Position numbers and translations under genes: made by a program | Part shown: piece by piece, positions 9,247 through 15,770 of the stretch | Numbering within the stretch: the first letter of the stretch is position 1 | Layout: each line of letters opens with the position of its first letter | Notes under the pieces: generated by a model | What the model was told of the DNA's origin: nothing | The model's database searches: none | Seen by the model: the letters and a program-made list of their open reading frames with translations, nothing else | Source: JAMOBE01 sp039908285 | Lineage (GTDB): Bacteria > Pseudomonadota > Alphaproteobacteria > Rhodospirillales > Rhodospirillaceae | Direction of reading: 5' to 3' | NCBI GenBank assembly: GCA_039908285.1 | Contig: JAMOBE010000034.1 | Location: forward strand, 1-34,218 | Length of the DNA: 34,218 nucleotides

Positions 9247-10182
9247 TCACTTGCCGGTCCCGCCGGCCCGGTCATCCGACTTCCGTTCCGGAACCAGAAG
9301 GAGCTTCACCTGGTTGCGATCCGTCCGGCCGGGACGGCTCGCATAGAGCCGGCTCACGCCCGTCCTGAGGTTGACCACGGCATACTCGCCGTTGAGCTGG
9401 TTCTCGCCGCGGCTGATCTTAACCGAACCGGTGATGGTGGCGATACCCGTTTCAACGGTGTAGACCCCGGTATCCCCGAAGACGATCTCGTTCGGCGTTT
9501 CGACGGAGACGTGGCCGTCGGCATTGATGAGCTTGATCTTCGACTCGCCGGCCCCCCCCGGCGGGCCACCGCGGGCGGCGGTCCCCGGGCGTGGCGGGGC
9601 CGGACGGGGCGCCGCCTTCCCCTTCCCGGGCGCGTCGGCGGGCACCAGCACGGCGGTGAGGCGGTCGGCCTTGAGCCGCCGGTTGTCCTCGGTCACCACC
9701 AGGGCATCGCCGCGGGCGATGGCCTTGCGCTCCACCTCGTGGTATTCGAGGGAGTCACGGGCGGTGATCACCTCCCGCGGGGTGACCATGCGGGCCGGCT
9801 GGCCTCGCACCGTCAGCCTGGCGGTATCCACGTCATAGACGGCGATGTCGCCATCGACGGTCTCGGTGGGCGAGACGATGCGCACGCTCCCCTCCGCCTC
9901 CAGCCGCCAGATCTCGGTGCCGCCGCTCTCCTTGTCCCGGTAGTGGGCGGTCAGGGAGTCGCCGTGGACGGTCACGGTGTCCCGCACCGCGCGGGCATTG
10001 CCCAGGGCGATCAGGCGCTTTCCCTCCTGCTGCCACTCGATGCCCTGGTCGGCGAAGACCTCGACGGGCGAGTCACCGCGGCTCGCGAAGTCGAGCCCCT
10101 GGGCCATGGCGCCCCCTCCCCCCGCCGGCATCAGCAGCGGGAGCACTACGGCCAGAACGCCGGTGACGCGGACCGGGGTCAT
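9247..10182 (-). CDS. lptA: LptA/OstA-like periplasmic LPS transport protein
   Basis: A 311-residue exported protein. It has an N-terminal signal peptide (hydrophobic to about residue 27, with A-M-A-Q as the likely cleavage region) and OstA beta-jellyroll repeats that bridge LPS across the periplasm: VEVFADQGIEWQQEGKRLIALGNARAVRD, EGSVRIVSPTETVDGDIAVYDV, then a second set with NADGHVSVETPNEIVFGDTGVYTVETGIATITG. It is much longer than the E. coli protein (185), partly because of a Pro/Gly/Ala-rich insert at about 183-215. Its ATG overlaps the lptC stop by 4 nt, so translation is coupled. Confidence 0.93.
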   Translation of the reverse strand: MTPVRVTGVLAVVLPLLMPAGGGGAMAQGLDFASRGDSPVEVFADQGIEWQQEGKRLIALGNARAVRDTVTVHGDSLTAHYRDKESGGTEIWRLEAEGSVRIVSPTETVDGDIAVYDVDTARLTVRGQPARMVTPREVITARDSLEYHEVERKAIARGDALVVTEDNRRLKADRLTAVLVPADAPGKGKAAPRPAPPRPGTAARGGPPGGAGESKIKLINADGHVSVETPNEIVFGDTGVYTVETGIATITGSVKISRGENQLNGEYAVVNLRTGVSRLYASRPGRTDRNQVKLLLVPERKSDDRAGGTGK

Positions 10183-10895
10183 GGCCCTTCGGGTCCCTTG
10201 TGCGGGGCGAACAGCACCCTGGCCTTGCCGGTGAACACCACCCGTTCTCCCCGGTCGTAAAGCCGGAAGCCCTCGGCCTGCAGGCGGCCGAACGGCCCCT
10301 GGCCCTGGACGGGGTCGTCGCCGCTGGCCATGCCGGCCTTGAGGTCGATGCGGGCGGTCGCAGTGTGCAGCTCGTATCCTCCATCATGGAACAGGTTCAC
10401 GTCGCCCACCAGGTCGAGCAGGTTCCCGTCATGATCATAATGGCCGGTATCGGAGCCGATGACCACCCACGATCCGTCCTTCAACGACAGATCGGCCTTG
10501 GGCGTCTGGAGAACCATGGCGCGGCGGCCGGACGAGGATTCGGTCGCGGTCTCGGCGGTGACGGTGAAGGGCCGGTTCTCGGAGTCCGTACCGAAATAGC
10601 GGGCGTTGATCATGCTGAGGGATTGTACCGTCTCCAGCGCCAGACTGGAACTGCCCATGCGGAAGCGCTCGTCCGGAGCGGTCAGCCGGGGCCAGACCAC
10701 CACCAGGGCGACCATGGCCACGGCGATGCTGGGCAGCAGGATCTTCATCAGGGCGACGAAGCGGCTGTAGTGGGGATTGCCGGTGCGGCGCCGGTGCGGC
10801 ACCTCGACCGGTCGCGGCCGGGGAGCGATCACCACGACCCCGTCGGCCACCGGCGCGGGGCCCGACTCAGCCGCCGTCTGGAGCCCGGCGTTCAT
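10179..10895 (-). CDS. lptC: LPS export protein LptC
   Basis: A 238-residue bitopic inner-membrane protein. A Pro-rich N-terminus is followed by one TM helix (about 48-68, ALMKILLPSIAVAMVALVVVW) and a periplasmic beta-jellyroll with MINARYFGTDSENRPFTVTA and DLVGDVNLFHDGGYELHTATARID, typical of alphaproteobacterial LptC (DUF1239). It hands LPS from LptBFG to LptA. It starts 4 nt inside the kdsD end and overlaps lptA by 4 nt, so the operon is tightly coupled. Confidence 0.95.
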   Translation of the reverse strand: MNAGLQTAAESGPAPVADGVVVIAPRPRPVEVPHRRRTGNPHYSRFVALMKILLPSIAVAMVALVVVWPRLTAPDERFRMGSSSLALETVQSLSMINARYFGTDSENRPFTVTAETATESSSGRRAMVLQTPKADLSLKDGSWVVIGSDTGHYDHDGNLLDLVGDVNLFHDGGYELHTATARIDLKAGMASGDDPVQGQGPFGRLQAEGFRLYDRGERVVFTGKARVLFAPHKGPEGP

Positions 10896-11848
10896 GCCAC
10901 CCCCGAGCGCAGGCAGTCGTGGACATGGACGATGCCGACGGCCCGCCCCTCCTCGACCACGAACAGGCTGGTGATGGCGGCCTCGTTCATCACCCGCAGC
11001 GCCTCCGCCGCCAGCATCTGCGGCGGCACCACCTTGGGTCCCGGAGTCATCACCTCGCCCGCCGTCCGCCGCATGATGTCGTCGGCCATGTGGCGGCGCA
11101 GGTCGCCGTCGGTGATGATCCCCAGAAGCCCGCCGCCGTCATCGACCACGCCGACGCAGCCGAAACGTTTGTTGGTCATGACCAGGATCGTCTCCGCCAT
11201 GACCAGACCGGGCGGCACCAGGGGCAGATGGTCGCCACCGTGCATGAGATCGCCCACCCGCTGCAGCCGCCGCCCAAGCCGCCCCCCCGGGTGGAAGCGG
11301 TGGAAGTCGGCGGCGGAGAAGCCCTTGCGCTCGAGAAGGGCCACGGCCATGGCGTCGCCGAGCCCCAGCATCATGGTGGTGGAGGTGGTGGGGGCGAGGC
11401 CCAGGGGACAGGCCTCGGGCATCGGCGGCAGCACCAGAGCCACGTCGGCGGTCAGCGCCAGGCTGCTGTCGCCCCGGCTGGTGACGGCGATGAGGGGGAT
11501 GCCAAAGCGCCGGGTGTAGTCCACCAGGTCGGACAACTCTGGCGTCTCGCCCGAGTTGGACAGAGCGATGACGGCGTCACCCACCGCGATCATGCCGAGA
11601 TCGCCATGACTGGCCTCGGCCGGATGGACGAAGAAGGCGGGGGAGCCGGTGGAGGCCAGGGTGGCGGCGATCTTGCGGGCGACGTGGCCGCTCTTGCCCA
11701 TTCCCGAAACCACGACCCGCCCGGAGGCCCCGGCCAGAAGATCCAGCGCCCGCACGAAGCCGCCGCCCAGGCTCGCCCCAAGAGCACGCAGGGCCGCCGC
11801 CTCCGCGTCAAGGACGCGTCGCGCCGAATCGAGCACACCTGATGTCAT
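10892..11848 (-). CDS. kdsD: D-arabinose-5-phosphate isomerase (KpsF/GutQ family)
   Basis: It converts ribulose-5-phosphate to arabinose-5-phosphate, the first step of Kdo synthesis for LPS. In 318 residues there is a SIS domain (about 25-190) with VVVSGMGKSGHVARKIAATLASTG, the HPAEASHGDLGM block containing the catalytic-site His, and SNSGETPEL. Two CBS repeats follow (about 195-318: LVMAETILVMTNKRFGCVGVVDDGG and MLAAEALRVMNEAAITSLFVVEEG). The start MTSGVLDSARRVL is chosen by homology. An ATG 16 codons upstream (11896) is in frame but has no better ribosome site. First gene of the kdsD-lptC-lptA-lptB-rpoN operon. Confidence 0.96.
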   Translation of the reverse strand: MTSGVLDSARRVLDAEAAALRALGASLGGGFVRALDLLAGASGRVVVSGMGKSGHVARKIAATLASTGSPAFFVHPAEASHGDLGMIAVGDAVIALSNSGETPELSDLVDYTRRFGIPLIAVTSRGDSSLALTADVALVLPPMPEACPLGLAPTTSTTMMLGLGDAMAVALLERKGFSAADFHRFHPGGRLGRRLQRVGDLMHGGDHLPLVPPGLVMAETILVMTNKRFGCVGVVDDGGGLLGIITDGDLRRHMADDIMRRTAGEVMTPGPKVVPPQMLAAEALRVMNEAAITSLFVVEEGRAVGIVHVHDCLRSGVA

Positions 11849-11948
11849 CGCGGAAATAGTCACGCCTCTCTGTCCCGCACAGGCCCCACCGCGCATCGGC
11901 GACTGCGGAACATCACCGGTCGATCACCGCGGCCTCACCATGGGGGAA

Positions 11949-11977
11949 AGTATGCGCCGATCATACTGGCGCGTCAA
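11949..11977 (-). promoter_or_regulatory. Sigma70-like promoter of the kdsD-lpt-rpoN operon
   Basis: On the minus strand TTGACG (11972-11977), 17 nt, CATACT (11949-11954). A palindrome AGTATG-7 nt-CATACT (11949-11967) spans the -10 and spacer, so a regulator might bind there (inference). No other upstream gene on this strand lies near, so this is the likely operon promoter. The rest of 11849-12144 shows nothing clear. Confidence 0.55.
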
Positions 11978-12144
11978 CGCGGGCTCCGGGAGCACAAGGG
12001 CGGCAGGGAGCCCCACCACCGATGGGAGAGACCCCCCTGTACGTCTTCCGGAAAGCGTACTACCCCGCCTTCCTCCCTGGGGACACGGCACCGTCGGTGA
12101 CATGTCTTCGGCATGCACCAGTCATCGACGGGGCGGGCCGGGAT

Positions 12145-12654
12145 ATGGCAGTCGGTTGGATCGTCTTTCACTCCGGTCTCCTTATGGCGCTGACTCTCGC
12201 CAGCCCGGCATCGGCGGCGAACTACGGGCAGCACTTTGGCGTCTGCCATGTCGTCACCGCCGCCGGCCCGGCGCCGGTGCCGATGATCGCCGATCGCTCC
12301 ATCCGCGACGTCTCGCTGGCGACCATTCGGCGCGGCGTGCCGGTCATCGACTTCAATCCCGATGTGGCGGAGCGGATGACGCCGGCGACCCGGCTGTTCT
12401 TCCATGCCCACGAGTGCGCCCACCATGCCCTCGGCCACACCCTGGGAGCGGGACGTCCGGACAGGGTGGAGCAGGAAGCGGACTGCTGGGCGATCCGGGG
12501 ACTGGTGGGGCTTGGCCTGGTGGGACCGCGGGACGTGGCCCTGGTGCAGGTGGACCTTCTTCGTTTCGCGCCCCCCGACGCCACCCACGTCCCCGGTGCC
12601 GTGCGCGCGGTCAACCTTCTCCGGTGCCTCGACCCCGGGGACGGCGATCAATAG
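12145..12654 (+). CDS. Small exported HExxH protein, putative zinc metallopeptidase
   Basis: 169 residues from MAVGWIVFHSGLLMALTLASPASAA, which reads as a signal peptide (cleavage near A24). The mature part has FFHAHECAHHALGH, giving HECAH (H89, E90, H93), and 20 residues later EQEADCWAIRGL, where E111 or D113 could be the third zinc ligand, as in gluzincin-like peptidases. The family is not recognised and the domain is unusually small. The frame is open upstream to 12022, but those residues are not signal-like; ATG 12184 is another possible start. No strong ribosome site is seen. The gene end overlaps the convergent DUF6165 gene by 7 bp. Confidence 0.7.
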   Translation: MAVGWIVFHSGLLMALTLASPASAANYGQHFGVCHVVTAAGPAPVPMIADRSIRDVSLATIRRGVPVIDFNPDVAERMTPATRLFFHAHECAHHALGHTLGAGRPDRVEQEADCWAIRGLVGLGLVGPRDVALVQVDLLRFAPPDATHVPGAVRAVNLLRCLDPGDGDQ

Positions 12655-13043
12655 GGGGCGTAGGACTTCTCCTCCACCAGACGGGACCCGAGGAGCTGGT
12701 TGATGTCCCGCTTCAGGGCCGAGCGCCGGTCGTTGGTGCGGTAGACGGCCCGGGCCAGTTCGACGAAGCGGGACCCGAAGTCCCCCGCCCGCTCGCAGGC
12801 GCGGATGTCATCCTCGATGTCCCACAGCGCCTCGTTGACGGCCTTGAGGTCGCCGGTCAGGCGCTCGAGCTCCGGCGATGGCCGGGTGGCGCCGTCGCGG
12901 GCCGCCGTCAGGGTCGCGAGTTCCAGATGGACGTTGCGCAGCTTCTCCGCATCGGTCATGCGCGCAGCCTTGATCTCCAGGATGGTGATCTTGTCGATCA
13001 GCTCCCCGGTGGAGACCTCCACCGTGATCACGGGACCGCTCAT
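12648..13043 (-). CDS. DUF6165 family protein
   Basis: 131 residues, mostly helical and highly charged. The N-terminal VSTGELIDKITILEIKAARM and C-terminal ALWDIEDDIRACE, FVELARAVYRTNDRRSALKRDINQLLGS and EEKSYAPY are hallmark blocks of this uncharacterised proteobacterial family, often found near polysaccharide or surface-glycan genes. It has no signal peptide. The ATG overlaps the stop of the upstream lipoprotein gene (ATGA), so the two are translated together. The function is unknown. Confidence 0.85.
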   Translation of the reverse strand: MSGPVITVEVSTGELIDKITILEIKAARMTDAEKLRNVHLELATLTAARDGATRPSPELERLTGDLKAVNEALWDIEDDIRACERAGDFGSRFVELARAVYRTNDRRSALKRDINQLLGSRLVEEKSYAPY

Positions 13044-13525
13044 GGCTTTTTCTCCCCCGGTTTGCCGATGAGGACGAGTTCGGCCTTCAGGAACTCGACA
13101 CGGCAGCCGCTGTTGGCCTCGCCCTCCGACTCCTCCTCGATCCAGCAGTCGAACCGGGCCTGGGCGGCGGCGGCGACGGCGGGGTTCCGCTCGCGGGCGC
13201 CCCGCTCGAAATAGAGCATGAGGCGAGCCCTGGCGTCGGTGAGTTCCGACACTCGCGACACCGGCACCTTCCAGGCCGTCAGCTCCTCCGGCAGCACCAG
13301 TTCGCCCCGGGCGGCGGCAAGACCCTTGCGGGCAAATATGCCGACATGGTCCATCTCGTCTTCCGGCTCGGCGGCGGCCCGTTTGCGATATTCATTGGTG
13401 AGGGCCCGGGTGAACGTCGTTCCCCCCTGGGCGGTGGTCGCCTCAAGCTCCCTGACGGCCATCGTGTCGCAGGCCGCCATGAGCAGCGTCAGCCCACAGC
13501 CGAGCAGCGCCGTCCCGATCTTCAT
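13040..13525 (-). CDS. Putative lipoprotein
   Basis: 161 residues with a lipoprotein signal: MKIGTALLGCGLTLLMAAC, lipobox LMAAC, acylated Cys at 19, next residue Asp. The mature part is mainly helical (YRKRAAAEPEDEMDHVGIFARKGLAAARGE ... LTDARARLMLYFERGARERNPAVAAAAQARFDCWIEEESEGEA). The alpha-helical 'AR(K)GL-A-x-G ... AAxAQxxFDCW-EE' pattern resembles the N-terminal region of some alphaproteobacterial OmpA-type lipoproteins, but no OmpA domain follows. GGGGGAG sits 6 nt before the chosen ATG, and MGMK two codons upstream would leave no spacing. Co-translated with DUF6165. Confidence 0.75.
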   Translation of the reverse strand: MKIGTALLGCGLTLLMAACDTMAVRELEATTAQGGTTFTRALTNEYRKRAAAEPEDEMDHVGIFARKGLAAARGELVLPEELTAWKVPVSRVSELTDARARLMLYFERGARERNPAVAAAAQARFDCWIEEESEGEANSGCRVEFLKAELVLIGKPGEKKP

Positions 13526-13593
13526 CCCCATCTCCCCCACCGTCCGGCCTTCGCTGCCGCATCCTAGCATATCAGGGGCGGCACGTCGTGCCA

Positions 13594-14865
13594 TCACTCG
13601 GCGAAAAAGCGGATATAGCGTTCGGCGTCCTCGATGGCCCCCGCCAGCATGGGAGGGGTCAGCACCAGGCAGTCCTCGTCCCTGGCACGCATGGCAAGGC
13701 ATGTCGCGACCGTCGGTTGTTCATTGACGTCGATGATCAGGGCACGATAGGCCACCACGCCATCACCGGCCTTCAGCACCGTCGCCGCCCGCCCGCCGCC
13801 GAGATCGCGGCGCAGCCTTGCCAGGGCCTGGGCGGCCATGCGCCGGGCCTCCGCCTCCTTGCGCGAGATGCCGACGTCGAGCGCCCAGCCCTCGACCCTC
13901 GGCGGCTCTTGCCGGCCCGCCGTCTTGCCGGGCTTCTTCCCCGGTGGTGCGCCCGGCAGAGCGATGGACGCATTCAGCACCGACGCCCCCCGTCCGCCGC
14001 AGGCCTCGCCCCGCAGGTCGGGAGCGGCCCCGCCCTTGCCTTCATCCAGGGTGCGCACGTTGCCGAGTCCGGCCTCCTTCCGTCCGCTGAAGGCCGTCTC
14101 CAGCAGGCGGTGCATGGCGTTCCGGCGCTCGTCCTTGTTGCGGGCGCCGAGGACGACGCCGACCAGCCGCCGGCCGTTGCGGCTGGCCGAGGCCACCAGG
14201 TTGTAGCCGGCGGCGCAGGTGAACCCGGTCTTGATGCCGTCGGCGCCCTTGAACGAGACGAGGAAGCCGTTCACCGTCGGCAGCGACCGCCCGCCCCAGG
14301 TGACCCCGCGCGCGGCGAACAGGGCGTAGTGCCGGGGAAAGTCCCGCCGGAGGGCCAGCGCCAGCAGCGCCATGTCGCGGGCGGTGGTCAGGTGCCCGGG
14401 CGCGGTCATGCCGGTGGCGTTGACGAAGCTGGTCCGCGTCATGCCGAGAGCTTTTGCCTTGGCGGTCATCATGGCGCCGAAGGCCGACTCGCTGCCGCCG
14501 AGCCGTTCGGCCAGGACCACGGCGGCATCGTTGGCGGAGCGGGTGATCACCGCCCGCAGGGCATCGGCGGTCGTGATCTTCTGTCCCGGGTCCAGGTCCA
14601 GGGTCGCGCCACCCTGACCCGCCGCCCGGGCGGACGCCGTCAGGGTCTCGGCAAGGGACAGCCGCCCGGCCTCGATGGCCTCGAACGCCAGGTAGAGGGT
14701 CATCATCTTGGTGAGCGACGCCGGATGGGCCGGAGCCGTCACGTTGCGGCCATAGAGGATACTGCCATCGCTCGCGTCGACGACCACGGCGGCCCGCTGG
14801 GCCCAGGCCGGCATGGCCCAGACCACGCAGGCGACGATCGCTCCCATTCTCCACCACGGCCCCAT
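13594..14865 (-). CDS. D-alanyl-D-alanine carboxypeptidase (serine, S11/PBP5-like) with SPOR-like tail
   Basis: A 423-residue exported penicillin-binding protein that trims the terminal D-Ala of peptidoglycan stems. A signal peptide (about 1-23, ending AWA-Q) is followed by the three active-site motifs: S50-L-T-K53, S110-A-N and K212-T-G. After a Gly/Pro/Lys-rich linker (about 285-330) comes a C-terminal region (about 335-423, WALDVGISRKEAEARRMAAQAL ... RALIIDVNEQPTVATCLAMRAR) that looks like a SPOR domain, a glycan-binding module common on alphaproteobacterial PBP5-like enzymes. The start is set at the signal peptide; Met7 is an alternative. The upstream gene is 63 bp away on the same strand. 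Confidence 0.93.
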   Translation of the reverse strand: MGPWWRMGAIVACVVWAMPAWAQRAAVVVDASDGSILYGRNVTAPAHPASLTKMMTLYLAFEAIEAGRLSLAETLTASARAAGQGGATLDLDPGQKITTADALRAVITRSANDAAVVLAERLGGSESAFGAMMTAKAKALGMTRTSFVNATGMTAPGHLTTARDMALLALALRRDFPRHYALFAARGVTWGGRSLPTVNGFLVSFKGADGIKTGFTCAAGYNLVASASRNGRRLVGVVLGARNKDERRNAMHRLLETAFSGRKEAGLGNVRTLDEGKGGAAPDLRGEACGGRGASVLNASIALPGAPPGKKPGKTAGRQEPPRVEGWALDVGISRKEAEARRMAAQALARLRRDLGGGRAATVLKAGDGVVAYRALIIDVNEQPTVATCLAMRARDEDCLVLTPPMLAGAIEDAERYIRFFAE

Positions 14866-14896
14866 GGCCGACTGGTAGCCACGCCCGCCGCCCCGT

Positions 14897-14930
14897 GTCA
14901 ACCCGGGTGAGTCGTCAACCCGGGTGAGTC
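14897..14930. repeat. 17-bp perfect tandem duplication
   Basis: GTCAACCCGGGTGAGTC occurs twice head to tail (14897-14913 and 14914-14930), touching the stop codon of the lysozyme-like gene and lying just upstream of the carboxypeptidase start. Probably a slippage duplication. Confidence 0.9.
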
Positions 14931-15423
14931 AGACCATGGCGGCGAACAGAGCACCGGCCCCGGAGCTCTTCCACTTGTTGATGAACTCCTCGGGCTTTCC
15001 CGCGCCGCCCGCCGTGTTGTAGTGCTGCTTCCAGTAATTCGCCATTCCCTCTATGTCGCCCGCCTGCGGCAGTGCCGCCTTGACGCGGGCATAGCGGATC
15101 CGCGCCATCGCCGCGGCATATTCGTGATTCGTCTTCAGAAGCTGGGAACTGGGCTCGCCGCTGGTGATACCGGCGACGGCACGCACCTTGTCCGCGAGAT
15201 CATCCCTGAACTTCAGGTAGGTCTCCCAGATGTCGTCGTGAGTCACCGTCTCCATCTGGAAGTACCCGAGGGCCGGGCCACCGCCGATCTGTTCCAGGTG
15301 TTTCAGCGCGCTCTCCTGGATCGCGGTGCCGAGAAGAAGCTGCTGGGCGGCGACGCTGTTCCTGTCGATGGCGACAAGGGCGGGCTGGATCACGCCCTCG
15401 AGGAATTCCTTTGGTGTTGGCAT
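14929..15423 (-). CDS. Phage-type lysozyme-like / muramidase-related protein
   Basis: 164 residues. The pattern LLLGTAIQESALKHLEQIGGGPALGYFQME is the lysozyme-like core seen in many phage and plasmid proteins (QES-x(7)-Q-x-GG-PA-G-x-x-QxE), with Glu37 as the candidate catalytic acid. The rest (about 75-164) is helical with RIRYARVKAALPQ and MANYWKQHYNT. No signal peptide or TM is seen, so export would need another route. The in-frame GTG at 15429 is an alternative start; GGAG lies 4 nt before that GTG and 10 nt before the ATG. No other phage genes are nearby, suggesting an isolated acquisition (inference). Confidence 0.65.
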   Translation of the reverse strand: MPTPKEFLEGVIQPALVAIDRNSVAAQQLLLGTAIQESALKHLEQIGGGPALGYFQMETVTHDDIWETYLKFRDDLADKVRAVAGITSGEPSSQLLKTNHEYAAAMARIRYARVKAALPQAGDIEGMANYWKQHYNTAGGAGKPEEFINKWKSSGAGALFAAMV

Positions 15424-15490
15424 CGTCACTGGTCTCCGAAGGTCAATGGTCCCGGAACGTGTTCGCCGTCATCAACCAATCTGTCCGATC

Positions 15491-15520
15491 AGTATGTCCA
15501 ACAGGCAAAACTCCCTGCAA
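15491..15520 (-). promoter_or_regulatory. Possible promoter of the lysozyme-like gene
   Basis: On the minus strand TTGCAG (15515-15520), 18 nt, CATACT (15491-15496). The match is partial and the call is weak. Confidence 0.3.
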
Positions 15521-15555
15521 GGTAGCGCAGGCATCGGTCATGCTGTCAAGGCATT

Positions 15556-15640
15556 CCCTCTATGGGGAAGGGGGAGGGGGAGGGCTTTTTGCCGCGGGAA
15601 ACGGATGCACCTTACCCTCACCAGATTGCCCTGACACTCC
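15556..15640. repeat. GC-rich repeat fragment related to the lptA-lptB element
   Basis: GGGGAAGGGGGAGGGGGAGGGCTTTTTG followed by ATGCACCTTACCCTCACC resembles the last part of the 9061-9240 element (GAAGGGGAGGGAGAGGGCTTTTG ... ATCTCCACCTTACTCAC). It is a half copy without the outer palindrome. The rest of the 15430-15770 divergent spacer shows no gene and no convincing promoter for the plus-strand operon. Confidence 0.55.
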
Positions 15641-15770
15641 TTTTCAGAGCACTTGCGCAGTCACTCTCATTCCGGTAAGCATGGCATGTGCAGCCGTGGT
15701 TTGAGCAGACTCCGTCTCACTACCACAGGCTCATGGAGAGATTCGGTCAACATGCTGACAAGGGCTGGCT

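Noticed and set aside
15641..15770. Sigma-54 (-24/-12) or sigma70 promoter for the vWA/tubulin operon
   Set aside because: TGGCATGTGCAGC near 15680 has the wrong GG-to-GC spacing, and TTGCGC-17-TAAGCA near 15652 matches only half the consensus. No promoter is claimed.
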